29,758 nt of DNA from JBBTRN01 sp038065175. GTDB taxonomy: Bacteria > Patescibacteriota > Doudnabacteria > UBA920. The DNA lies in the NCBI GenBank assembly GCA_038065175.1, contig JBBTRN010000043.1:1-29758 (forward strand), given 5' to 3'. Below are positions 1 through 7,195 of this stretch, piece by piece (positions within the stretch are counted from its first letter, which is position 1; the number at the start of each line of letters is the position of its first letter). The notes beneath the pieces were generated by a model that worked only from the letters and a program-made list of their open reading frames with translations, was not told the origin of the DNA and did not search any database. The translations under genes and the position numbers were made by a program.

Positions 1-85
1 GTTCGGACCTCCCGTTACTTTTACATAACGTTCATCCTGGCCATGCGTAGCTCACGCGGGTTTCGGGTCTAACTCCAGCAATCTT

Positions 86-200
86 TAGATAATAGTGACG
101 AGTGATTAGTGAATAGTGAATAGCAAAACAAATCGATCAATTTTTGACCGTCTTGGTTACTGGCCACTAATCACTAACCACTTATCACTAAATACCTAAT
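86..200. repeat. Hairpin insertion 1 in 23S rRNA
   Basis: This AT-rich segment lies between the conserved block ACCCGAAACCC and the helix that ends in GAATAGTCC, at roughly E. coli 645-660. Its two sides are built from short complementary units (agtgattagtgaatagtg on the left, ctaatcactaaccacttat on the right), so it can fold into a long imperfect hairpin. It has no counterpart in E. coli or B. subtilis 23S. Whether it is excised from the mature rRNA cannot be told from sequence. Confidence 0.7.
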
Positions 201-325
201 ACGGACTATTCATCCTCGCTTTCACTATGATTTCGTCTTTGATAAGACTTAATCGAACTGCTGAAGATTAACTCGTTGGATCATTCTTCAATAGGCACGC
301 CATCACCCACTGCTTCGCAGATGGG

Positions 326-480
326 AAATCCTAAATTCGAATATCGAAATTCGAAACAAATTCTAAATCATAAACACAAAATTCTAAACTCCGGATTTGG
401 AATTTATTATTTTGAATTTTGATATTGTTTCGGATTTCGGATTTCGTGCTTCGAATTTCCAAACTGCGAGCAGTTTGGGC
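326..480. repeat. Hairpin insertion 2 in 23S rRNA (helix 25 region)
   Basis: The insertion sits between the CGTATACTTACAAG block and the GGTGATGGCGTGC block, that is, in the variable helix near E. coli 533-560 (helix 25, also an expansion site in eukaryotes). It is made of short units around aaattcgaaa and its complement, giving a long imperfect hairpin with a second small hairpin (aaactgcgagcagttt) at its edge. Its composition matches the AT-rich palindromic repeat in the tRNA region at 26159-26304. Confidence 0.7.
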
Positions 481-537
481 TTTGACACCTTGTAAGTATA
501 CGGTTTCAGAAACTATTTCATTCCCCTTAAAGGGGTG

Positions 538-578
<41 letters not shown>

Positions 579-859
579 ATATGAGTATTTAGCCTTAGAT
601 CTTAGTCGACCTGATTTCCAACCAGATTTCTCGTGTCTGGTTGTACTCAAGAAAAAGTTGAGGATTTAGCATGGTTTTTCGCAATACGGGACTGTCACCC
701 TCTATGGTCCGCCGTTCCAGGCGTGTTCTGCTAAACAGCACACTTTATTCCCTGTCCCGTTACAGCGGGACAATAACTTCCACTTATTACACCTAATTAA
801 CAACGACTGTAATCTTTAATTCTCTGTCTTGCGACTTTGAAAACACTAATTAGGTTTGG

Positions 860-972
860 GCTAATAGAAAGCTAAAAGTTTCAAGTTAAAAGTTATAAAG
901 TAATAGATGTTTTGCTCAGCAAAACTCCAAAACTTTTCACTTTACACTTTCAACTTTTAACTTCTATATATT
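860..972. repeat. Hairpin insertion 3 in 23S rRNA
   Basis: The insertion follows directly after the conserved GGCGAGCGAA block (about E. coli 270). The arms agctaaaagtttcaagttaa (from 870) and actttacactttcaactttt (from 938) are largely complementary, with a small hairpin ttttgctcagcaaaa at the tip. The pattern is the same as insertions 1 and 2: AT-rich, hairpin-forming, at a helix end. Confidence 0.7.
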
Positions 973-1233
973 TCCGCTTTCGCTCGCCACTACTAACGGA
1001 ATCTCTGTTGATTTATTTTCCACATGCTACTGAGATGTTTCACTTCGCATGGTTCCCGCGCTACATATCCCCACGGATACGAGGCACGCACTCTTCCAGT
1101 GCGTAGGTTTCCCCATTCGGACACCCCCGGATCAAAGCTTGTTTGCCAGCTCCCCGAGGCTTTTCGCTAGGCTACTGCGTCCTTCATCGGCTCATATTAC
1201 CAAGGCATCCACCGTATACCCTTAATTTAAGTT

Positions 1234-1760
1234 TTATTTATCCTGCCCCGACTTTACGTCGGAACCGGAATACAATGTTCTTCCCTGTTAAATAATTGCA
1301 AAGCAATTATATGTTTACCCCGTCAAATAATTCGCCAAAGGCGAATTGCCACAAAGCGGCATTTGATGGGGTTTACCCCGTTAAATTCCGGCAAAGGAAA
1401 TTTAACCGGGCGTTTGATACTAACTTACATAAGTTAACACTCTTTCAAAGTGCTAACTCGTCTACCCATATTCAATTTTTAAAGAACCGGATGATAATCT
1501 TTCTGGCTACCTACTACATGCTACTGGCTACTTACTAATGATTACCACCAATCAGCTACTGCCCAAGGAATCATACTAGCCAAGGTTCCCTAGGTAATAA
1601 TGGAACGGCTGTGTTCACGCGAGCAGTATTTGATTGATGATGATTGGAGAAAATCTTGCTTGATCTCGACATCCGCCGCCGCTTCCTCCTTCGCTGAAGC
1701 TTCGGCGGACAGGAAAGCTATGACGGATTGTTCCACTATAAAAAATAAATTATCGAGGAA
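1234..1760 (-). other. 23S rRNA leader with boxA-like motif and stacked hairpins
   Basis: There is no protein gene here. On the minus strand, GTTCTTTAAAAATTGAA (1471-1487) closely resembles the boxA/leader sequence upstream of many bacterial rRNAs. Between it and the 23S 5' end are stacked hairpins: ataattg/caattat (1302-1320), an outer stem 1318-1328/1361-1371 enclosing two small hairpins, and a long stem in about 1377-1411. A weak promoter could lie at 1735-1763 (TTGTTC, 17 bp, TATAGT on the minus strand). No tRNA or 16S sequence was seen, unlike a normal 16S-23S spacer. Confidence 0.6.
1672..1712. repeat. Palindromic repeat of the TCCGCCGAAGC type
   Basis: This imperfect inverted repeat has ends tccgccg and cggcgga and contains cctccttcgctgaagcttcg. 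A related sequence occurs at 2676-2732, so it is one of several dispersed short palindromes in this genome. It lies in the 23S leader and forces spurious open frames on both strands. Confidence 0.5.
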
Positions 1761-1761
1761 C

Positions 1762-1883
1762 AAAAAAACCGCGTTCAGCGGTATGTAAGGCACGATTCGA
1801 AATCGGCGCGTTGTTACATAAACCGCTTATAGGTTAATGACAGATTGATGTTTACCATATGCGTCGCTAAATTCCTTATTCGT
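1762..1883 (-). ncRNA. Candidate ~120-nt RNA or attenuator upstream of 23S
   Basis: A sigma-70-like promoter (1890-1918) is followed about 110 nt later by an intrinsic terminator on the minus strand: stem CCGCtgaaCGCGG-type hairpin at 1769-1781 followed by seven Us. Inside, TATGTAA/TTACATA (7 bp) closes a hairpin with a T-arm-like GATTTCGAATC, and the stem can extend through AGCGG/CCGCT. The CCGCT segment is shared with the terminator, so the two folds exclude each other. This fits either a stand-alone small RNA or a terminator/antiterminator switch for the 23S transcript. I do not recognise a known family; it is not a 5S rRNA. Confidence 0.45.
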
Positions 1884-1889
1884 CCTATT

Positions 1890-1918
1890 ATATTAATAAA
1901 GTTCGCCACTTGTGTCAA
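1890..1918 (-). promoter_or_regulatory. Sigma-70-type promoter for candidate RNA / 23S
   Basis: On the minus strand there is a perfect -35 TTGACA (1913-1918), a 17-bp spacer and -10 TAATAT (1890-1895). An overlapping perfect TATAAT (1887-1892) would have a 20-bp spacer. It points into the 23S leader. Confidence 0.65.
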
Positions 1919-2210
1919 GTCCGAATTTGTTGTTTCTAATAAATTATAATTGGCTTACTTATAAGGAATTATTTTTGCCTTTCCACACCTTAACCCCAAT
2001 CTTCTTTCCCCTCTTAAGATAAGAGGGGGTTGGTCCTCGACTCTGAGGGACGGCGGAATCGCTCGGACTCGAACGAGGGGAGTTATGATTCAGTCAAAAT
2101 CCTCAATCTTACATCTTATATCTACTCCCTTGACTCTCTCTCTCTGCCTTCTTGCTATCCTACTTTATTCCCTGCTCCATGAGGAGATGAGGGAATGGAA
2201 GGGGGACACT

Positions 2211-2555
2211 ATGAGCGTCAAAATGACAAACAGACAAGTCAGCGGTGTGACTGTCGTCGACTGCGAGGGAAGGATTACCCTCGGGGAAGGGAGTTCGGTC
2301 TTCCGCGAGCATGTTAAGAGCCTGCTAGCAAAAGGAGGCAAGAAGATTTTACTGAACCTGACCGAGGCTAGTTATACCGATGCCAGCGGCATCGGCGAGA
2401 TGGTCTCGGCTCACACAACCACAACCAACGCGGGGAGTAGCCTAAAACTGTTAGGTTTGAACGGGGAGCTCCTGAAGAATCTTAAGCTCACTCAACTCTA
2501 TAAAGTCTTCGAAATCTTTGACGACGAAGACGCTGCTGTCCGCAGTTTCCAATAG
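2211..2555 (+). CDS. STAS-domain anti-anti-sigma factor (SpoIIAA/RsbV-like)
   Basis: The 114-residue protein is a single STAS domain. Such proteins bind anti-sigma kinases and are switched by serine phosphorylation. The key motif LNLTEASYTDASGIG places the phosphorylatable Ser at residue 59, as in SpoIIAA Ser58. The ATG at 2211 was chosen because GGAAGGGGGAC lies just upstream and the domain starts there; the open frame extends 42 codons further upstream but that part is not domain-like. The gene is monocistronic, opposite in strand to its neighbours, ends in a strong terminator and is GC-richer than the surroundings. It resembles acidobacterial STAS proteins as I know them. No partner kinase or sigma factor is nearby. 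Horizontal transfer is the likely origin (inference). Confidence 0.85.
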   Translation: MSVKMTNRQVSGVTVVDCEGRITLGEGSSVFREHVKSLLAKGGKKILLNLTEASYTDASGIGEMVSAHTTTTNAGSSLKLLGLNGELLKNLKLTQLYKVFEIFDDEDAAVRSFQ

Positions 2556-2586
2556 CGGAGGCTACCGCGATGACCCAAAAACCCAA

Positions 2587-2643
2587 AAGCGGGCCGCGAG
2601 CGACTCTCCCCCGAGTCTCTTCGCCGCCCGCTTGCTTTTTTTT
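2587..2643 (+). terminator. Intrinsic terminator of the STAS gene
   Basis: A long GC-rich stem (AAGCGGGC pairing with GCCCGCTT, plus an inner GACTC/GAGTC) is followed by eight Ts (2636-2643). It begins 31 bp after the stop codon. Confidence 0.8.
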
Positions 2644-2675
2644 GTCCACAATAACTTTTTATAGAGGAAAACCCT

Positions 2676-2761
2676 CCGAAGCTTTCTTGTCCGCCGACCT
2701 GTCCTCCGAAGTTTTAACGAAGGAGGATGCTTGCTACATGCTACATGCTACATGCTACATG
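2676..2761. repeat. Palindromic repeat plus (CTACATG)x4 tandem repeat
   Basis: The first part (to about 2732) carries two related units, cctccgaagct and tcctccgaagtt...aaggagga, of the same family as 1672-1712. It is followed by four exact copies of the 7-mer CTACATG (2734-2761). The tandem tract ends 4 bp before the stop codon of the minus-strand LytR_C gene. There is no gene in 2644-2764. Confidence 0.7.
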
Positions 2762-2764
2762 CTA

Positions 2765-3541
2765 CTAGCTCTTCCCCAGTATTATCACCACATCCGCGCT
2801 CGATGGCTGTTCCCCAGCCGGCAAATCCCGAACCGAGGTAGCATTAAACTGCTTTTCCAAACCAGAAGCCTCTTTATTCGACAGATTTACCACAATCGTT
2901 TTGCTGTAATCGCTCCTACTGGCATTGCCCACACTTTGCACTATAAAATCCTTTACACCCTTAAAAGTTTCCGCGGTCTTGCCGGCAAGGCCCGCAACCC
3001 CGGCCCCGTTTCTTATATCTATAGTAATCGCCCCCTGTACAGCCCTGGTTTCGGCTCCCGCCACGGTGCCGCGCGTGCGCGCGTTGACGATTACATCTGC
3101 CGCGGAATTATAAATGATTTCCAAAGAATGGAACTGGACTAAAGCATCCCCATCCTGGGCATATTCATAGAAAGTTTCTTTATTTTTTAGCTCCTGGATA
3201 TTTTTCAGAGTGATAATTTTTGGTTCTTCGTTATGGGGGAGCAATATATGCTGGTTTATCCTATCGAGCAAACTAATGCCCTCGTCTTGCGCTTCCTGGT
3301 TTTGGGCTTGGATTGCCTGAAAATCGGTTAATTGCGCCTGCAAATTTGCATATTGGAAATAAAACCACACTGCGCCTCCCGCGGCGAACAAAAACAGAAC
3401 AAAAAAAGCTTTCCCAAAACCTCCCCTACCTTTGCTTTGCGGCTGTGCGTTGGTAGTTATAAGCACCGGATGGTTTTTTTGCGGGGCAATTGCGTCAAAA
3501 TTTTCTTCTTTTTGTTCTTTGTTTATAATTAATTTTGGCAT
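2765..3541 (-). CDS. Membrane-anchored LytR_C-domain protein
   Basis: The protein has 258 residues: a charged cytoplasmic N-terminus (about 1-43), one membrane segment (about 44-65), a coiled-coil-like Gln-rich stretch (about 66-90), and a C-terminal LytR_C-type domain (about 170-258). The marker of that domain is IDIRNGAGVAGLAGKTAE, followed by the typical VVIILG near the end. LytR_C domains occur at the end of LytR-CpsA-Psr cell-wall ligases, but the catalytic LCP domain is missing here, so this is not a cell-wall ligase itself. It probably acts at the outer face of the membrane. It is transcribed alone, and the exact role is unknown. Confidence 0.7.
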   Translation of the reverse strand: MPKLIINKEQKEENFDAIAPQKNHPVLITTNAQPQSKGRGGFGKAFFVLFLFAAGGAVWFYFQYANLQAQLTDFQAIQAQNQEAQDEGISLLDRINQHILLPHNEEPKIITLKNIQELKNKETFYEYAQDGDALVQFHSLEIIYNSAADVIVNARTRGTVAGAETRAVQGAITIDIRNGAGVAGLAGKTAETFKGVKDFIVQSVGNASRSDYSKTIVVNLSNKEASGLEKQFNATSVRDLPAGEQPSSADVVIILGKS

Positions 3542-3635
3542 AGATAATAATTTTTAATTTAATCTACTTTGAGTATAGCATAAAATTATGCAGGTCTTGT
3601 TGAAAACAAAAAAATCCTGCTTAAAATCGAAAAAA

Positions 3636-4004
3636 TTATAAATCAATAACTTCAATCTCTTTAATCTTTTTAAATTCTTTATCTCTGCTTACCAAAACTC
3701 CGCCGCCTAAAATAGCCGTGGCGGCAATTATGCTATCGGGAAGATTAAGTTGATAATTTCTTTTAATTTCCGCCGCCGTTAAAGCATGTCGATAATCCAA
3801 AGAGATCACAATTAACTGACCAAGCAAATTGACAAAAAAATCTTTTTCATTCTTTCGTAATTCAGGGTAAGACAAAAATTCTACCAGGCTAATAGTTGCG
3901 ACACAGAGTCGCTCCGGCTGCCTTAAAGTCTGCAAAATAAAATCAGAAACTTTCCTGTCGCCATTGTTGTGGTAAATGAGAATATTGGTGTCTAAAATGA
4001 ACAT
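3636..4004 (-). CDS. vapC: VapC-type PIN-domain toxin
   Basis: The 122-residue protein is a complete PIN domain, a Mg2+-dependent RNase. The acidic active-site residues are visible: D5 in FILDTNIL, E42 in SLVEFLS, D90 in LPDSIIAA and D108 in SRDKEF. VapC toxins usually cut tRNA or rRNA and are held in check by the adjacent antitoxin. It starts 21 bp after the antitoxin stop and is surely co-transcribed with it. The length is normal for the family and nothing looks broken. Confidence 0.88.
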   Translation of the reverse strand: MFILDTNILIYHNNGDRKVSDFILQTLRQPERLCVATISLVEFLSYPELRKNEKDFFVNLLGQLIVISLDYRHALTAAEIKRNYQLNLPDSIIAATAILGGGVLVSRDKEFKKIKEIEVIDL

Positions 4005-4025
4005 ATGCTCTCAAACTCTATTGGG

Positions 4026-4280
4026 TCAAATAAAAGTTCGCTCCGATTCCTGACGGATTTTTCTTTGCCATTTTACTGGATCTGGGCCGCCCCTTCCTTT
4101 CCACATACCAGCTGCCTTTTTCCAGGCTCTTAAATCAATGGGTTTGGAGGTATGTACCGGATTAATTTCAAATACCGGCTTACTGCGCCTGACCACAATA
4201 AACGACTGTCCGCGGGCGACTTTATTTATAATTTCTTGCGCATCCTGTCTTAGTTTCTTCAAGCCAATAATGTCATTCAT
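4026..4280 (-). CDS. Phd/YefM-like antitoxin of the VapC pair
   Basis: The 84-residue protein has an N-terminal segment typical of Phd/YefM antitoxins (LKKLRQDAQEIINKVARGQS, then FIVVRRSKPVFEI), which binds DNA, and a basic, Trp-rich C-terminal tail that would wrap around the toxin. It is the first gene of the toxin-antitoxin pair. A palindrome overlapping its promoter is the likely autoregulatory operator. Confidence 0.82.
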   Translation of the reverse strand: MNDIIGLKKLRQDAQEIINKVARGQSFIVVRRSKPVFEINPVHTSKPIDLRAWKKAAGMWKGRGGPDPVKWQRKIRQESERTFI

Positions 4281-4315
4281 ATATTTTATATAAGCTTAAT
4301 TATAAGTTCACCTTT

Positions 4316-4344
4316 AGTTTACCTTAAGATAAACTTTATGTCAA
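4316..4344 (-). promoter_or_regulatory. Toxin-antitoxin promoter with palindromic operator
   Basis: On the minus strand: -35 TTGACA (4339-4344), a 17-bp spacer, and -10 TAAACT (4316-4321). A near-perfect 20-bp palindrome (4316-4335, agtttaccttaagataaact) covers the spacer and -10, a classic position for antitoxin autorepression. Confidence 0.6.
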
Positions 4345-4447
4345 ACTTCTAAAAATAGATTTTGTTAATTATGTCGCCTGTGTGATCAATTATTTTAAAA
4401 CTTCCTTTGTCCTTAATTTCTTTAAAATTTCATCTTCGCCCATAAAA

Positions 4448-6508
4448 TTATTCAATTAATTTTAAAAATGCCTTTTCATCCAAAGTTTTTACGCCTAAAT
4501 TTTTCGCTGTTTCATATTTCGAACCTGGTTCGCTTCCGACCACAATATAGTCGGTATTTTTAGAAACTGTCGATGTCCAATCGCCCCCGGCATTTCTTAC
4601 AGCGGCCTTGACCTGTTCTCGGCTCATTGTTTTCAATGTGCCGGTCACCACAATCTTTTTGGCTCCCAGAGGGCCTTGTTTCTTAATTCTTACTTCTTGC
4701 TTCTCAATCGCCACACCATTCTTTATTAATCGATTAATAAAATCTAAGTTATGTTTATCCCTGAAATACTGATAGGCCGACTTTGCCACTGCGTTGCCGA
4801 TATTAGGGATAACATCGATTTCTTCAAAAGAAGCGTGCATCAGCTTGTCTAAACTCCCAAAGTGTTCGGCCAAATCTATGGCGGTCTCCTCACCCACGTG
4901 CAATATTCCCAGGGAATAAATAAACCTAGATAAAGTTACTTTGCGATGCGCATCAACCGATGTAATAATGTTCTCCGCGCTCTTTTCGCCAAATCTTTCT
5001 AAAAATTGAATATCTTCTTTTTTTAGCGTAAAGATGTCAGCGGCATCATTAATGAGCCCCTCATCCTTAAATCGCTCAATAATTTTTGGGCCAATTTCAT
5101 AAATTTCAAAAGCGTTTATGAAATGCGCTATCATTCTCAAATTTTTTGCCGGGCACTTTGGATTTAAACAATAATAAGCGGTTGATGCATGGCCTTTTTC
5201 CCCAATTTCCCGCTTTTCTACCGCAAAACCGCACACCGGACATTTTTTGGGGGCATTGATCTTTTTTTCTTTGCCCATCCTCATTTTCGGCAAGACTTCA
5301 ACAACCTCCGGAATTACATCACCGGCTTTTTGTATTACCACCGTGTCGCCCACACGGATACCTAAACGGTCAATCTGATCCATGTTATGCAATGTAGCCT
5401 TAGAAATATTGGAGCCGGCAACCAAAGTCGGCTCAAAAACAGCCACCGGGGTAAGCACGCCTGTCCTCCCTACATTAAAGAAAATCCCGGTGATTATTGT
5501 AGTCGCCTTTTCCGCCGGATATTTGTAGGCTACCATGTACCTTGGCGCTTTGCCCACAACACCCAAAAAACTTTGCAGCTCCAGCGAATTAACCGAAACT
5601 ACCACACCATCGGTGCCAAAAGGAAAATCTTTCCTGATTTTTTCAATTTTGCCGGCAAACTCCATTACTTCATCCAAAGTTTTACACTGTTGTTCATGGT
5701 TATCTACCTTAAATCCCAAACGCCGCAATAGCTGGTGTTTCTCAGAATGGGTTTCTGCCTCTGGTTTCCCGGTTGTCTGGTTTCCCGGTTGTCTGGTTTG
5801 AACTATATCAAAAGCAAAAAAATCCAAATTCCTTTCCGCTGCTAATTTTGGATCTAATTGCCTTAAAGAACCCGCGGCCGCGTTCCTTGTGTTAGCCAAA
5901 ATGGGCTTGCCGGCCTTTTGGTATTTACTGTTGAGTTCAACTAAAACTTTTTTTGCCATTACCGCCTCTCCCCGAACCTCTAAATATTCCGGGTAAGGGC
6001 TGTTAAGCTGCAAGGGGATCGCGGAAATAGTTTTTAAATTCAAGGTAATATCCTCCCCAACCAGCCCATCGCCCCGGGTTGCGCCTCGCGTAAATTTCCC
6101 GTCTTCATAAATTAAAGAGACCGCCAAACCGTCTAGTTTCAATTCACAAAAAAAATCCATTACTGTATTTTGCGGCAGTAATTTGGAAATTCTCTTTTGC
6201 CAGTCTTCCATTTCTACTTTACTGAAGGCGTCATTTAAAGACAGCATCCGCACATTGTGCTTAACTTTCTGGAATTTATCGAGCGGCTTCCCAGCTACTC
6301 TATGCAAAAGCGAATTTAAACCAGTGAATTCCGGATTTTTCTGCTCTAAATCTTTCAATTCCCTGGCTAAAGAATCATAAACAGCGTCTGAAACCTTAGG
6401 GTCGTCTAAAACATGGTACCTATAACGGAGATCTTTAATCTGCTCCCTTAATTTCTCTATTCGTTTTTTTATTTCTTGGTTGTTCACCCCGTTAGAAACC
6501 TTATTCAT
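4448..6508 (-). CDS. ligA: NAD-dependent DNA ligase LigA
   Basis: The 686-residue protein seals nicks in duplex DNA using NAD. Domains in order: Ia (YRYHVLDDPKVSD, about 29-41), adenylation domain with the catalytic Lys124 in CELKLDG, OB fold, a four-cysteine zinc finger starting at CPVCG (about residue 422) and ending CLNPKC, helix-hairpin-helix repeats, and a C-terminal BRCT domain from about residue 615 (KKIVVTGTL). All key residues are present. Two oddities are seen: a 16-bp tandem duplication near 5762-5793, encoding the extra stretch RQPGNQTTGKP, and a palindromic element whose right-hand partner overlaps codons 4-8 (6487-6498). The first 10 residues are therefore unusual, though the start ATG is plausible. 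Confidence 0.97.
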   Translation of the reverse strand: MNKVSNGVNNQEIKKRIEKLREQIKDLRYRYHVLDDPKVSDAVYDSLARELKDLEQKNPEFTGLNSLLHRVAGKPLDKFQKVKHNVRMLSLNDAFSKVEMEDWQKRISKLLPQNTVMDFFCELKLDGLAVSLIYEDGKFTRGATRGDGLVGEDITLNLKTISAIPLQLNSPYPEYLEVRGEAVMAKKVLVELNSKYQKAGKPILANTRNAAAGSLRQLDPKLAAERNLDFFAFDIVQTRQPGNQTTGKPEAETHSEKHQLLRRLGFKVDNHEQQCKTLDEVMEFAGKIEKIRKDFPFGTDGVVVSVNSLELQSFLGVVGKAPRYMVAYKYPAEKATTIITGIFFNVGRTGVLTPVAVFEPTLVAGSNISKATLHNMDQIDRLGIRVGDTVVIQKAGDVIPEVVEVLPKMRMGKEKKINAPKKCPVCGFAVEKREIGEKGHASTAYYCLNPKCPAKNLRMIAHFINAFEIYEIGPKIIERFKDEGLINDAADIFTLKKEDIQFLERFGEKSAENIITSVDAHRKVTLSRFIYSLGILHVGEETAIDLAEHFGSLDKLMHASFEEIDVIPNIGNAVAKSAYQYFRDKHNLDFINRLIKNGVAIEKQEVRIKKQGPLGAKKIVVTGTLKTMSREQVKAAVRNAGGDWTSTVSKNTDYIVVGSEPGSKYETAKNLGVKTLDEKAFLKLIE
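5762..5793. repeat. 16-bp tandem duplication inside ligA
   Basis: Two exact copies of tggtttcccggttgtc (in register ctggtttcccggttgt) lie in tandem, followed by a partial third (ctggttt). The unit is 16 bp, not a multiple of three, so each copy is read in a different frame in ligA and loss of one copy would break the gene. Confidence 0.8.
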
Positions 6509-6585
6509 ATAAATTGTAAATATTTACATTAAACTTTTAGCAAAAACATAGAAATCTGCCTTAACCCTGCTTATTTCTAACGGGG
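6487..6585. repeat. Palindromic CCCCGTTAGAAA element overlapping the ligA start
   Basis: Perfect 12-bp inverted repeats, ccccgttagaaa (6487-6498) and tttctaacgggg (6574-6585), lie 75 bp apart. The first arm is inside ligA codons 4-8, the second in its 5' leader. In the mRNA the two arms would pair and loop out the start codon region. CCCCGTTA also recurs near 1376 and 26550, which suggests a dispersed element. Confidence 0.6.
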
Positions 6586-6597
6586 TTCATTTGTCTT

Positions 6598-6626
6598 ATT
6601 ATAGCTTGTTTTCGATGATTTTGCAT
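6598..6626 (-). promoter_or_regulatory. Possible ligA promoter
   Basis: A perfect minus-strand -10 TATAAT (6598-6603) lies 17 bp from a weak -35 ATGCAA (6621-6626). This would give an ~83-nt leader containing the whole palindromic element. Confidence 0.4.
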
Positions 6627-6664
6627 TTTTCGCTTTTAGTTTTTCGTTCTTGCGTTATCCACAA

Positions 6665-6693
6665 TTGCCTTTGCTTTACATCTATTGTATTAT
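6665..6693 (+). promoter_or_regulatory. Possible promoter of the LysM gene
   Basis: -35 TTGCCT (6665-6670), 17-bp spacer, -10 TATTAT (6688-6693), 36 bp before the ATG. Confidence 0.45.
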
Positions 6694-6728
6694 AAAAATA
6701 ATAAGTTCATTCTAAACACATACAAATA

Positions 6729-7094
6729 ATGTTTTTCCGCAAAAAAAACTTTGAACTTTCAGACAGGCTTCGTCTGGGAGTGGGACGAAATTTCCCAAAG
6801 AATAAAATACTAAAAATTACGGGAATTGTGTGCCTGGTTTTAGCTTTCGGACTAACCATTAATTCAATCTACCTGGTTTCCAAAGACACCACGCCCAAAG
6901 GCGAAGTTTTAGGCACTGTTGACCTAAAAAATTCTGAACCGGAATTTATAGAATACAAAATTGAGAAAGGCGATACTCTATTTAATTTAAGCCAAAAATA
7001 TAACATTTCCTGGGTAACTTTAGCTAATTTAAACAACCTAAAAAGTCCGTTTACCTTAAAACCTGGACAGACAATAAAGATTCCCAAACAATAG
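6729..7094 (+). CDS. Membrane-anchored LysM-domain protein
   Basis: The 121-residue protein has a basic N-terminus, one membrane segment (about 30-52) and a single C-terminal LysM domain (about 75-120). The domain shows the usual pattern IEKGDTLFNLSQKYNIS, then LANLNN and LKPGQTIKIP. LysM binds N-acetylglucosamine in peptidoglycan, so this protein likely tethers the membrane to the cell wall. It has no enzymatic domain. It is monocistronic, divergent from ligA and convergent with the next gene across a shared terminator. Confidence 0.85.
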   Translation: MFFRKKNFELSDRLRLGVGRNFPKNKILKITGIVCLVLAFGLTINSIYLVSKDTTPKGEVLGTVDLKNSEPEFIEYKIEKGDTLFNLSQKYNISWVTLANLNNLKSPFTLKPGQTIKIPKQ

Positions 7095-7097
7095 CGC

Positions 7098-7164
7098 GAC
7101 CCGAATATACAAATACATCCGAATTATCCGAAACCCGCCAAAAAGGCGGGTTTATATTTGGGTC
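7098..7164. terminator. Nested bidirectional terminator
   Basis: The core hairpin is aaacccgcc/ggcgggttt (7131-7153) with a five-base loop. An outer inverted repeat gacccgaatata/tatatttgggtc (7098-7109, 7153-7164) surrounds it. Convergent genes end on both sides, so it can serve both. Confidence 0.75.
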
Positions 7165-7195
7165 ATTCGGGTAAAAATCCGTAGATTAGTGTCGG

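Noticed and set aside
912..1538. Open frames in the 23S rRNA and its leader
   Set aside because: They overlap conserved rRNA sequence or hairpins and have no protein-like features.
1590..1793. Ala/Ser-rich frames on both strands
   Set aside because: They follow the palindromic repeat at 1672-1712 and the candidate RNA terminator.
1762..1883. 5S rRNA
   Set aside because: The length fits, but the ends do not pair and the conserved 5S blocks are absent.
2734..2761. CRISPR array
   Set aside because: The repeat is a 7-bp microsatellite without spacers. No CRISPR array is seen anywhere in the window.
2570..3142. 190-codon plus-strand frame
   Set aside because: It is antisense to the LytR_C gene and crosses a terminator and a tandem repeat.
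4365..4442. Short coding remnant downstream of ligA on the minus strand
   Set aside because: MGEDEILK followed, after a frame change, by GSFKIIDHTGDIINKIYF and a stop looks gene-like, but it needs a frameshift and is too short to support.
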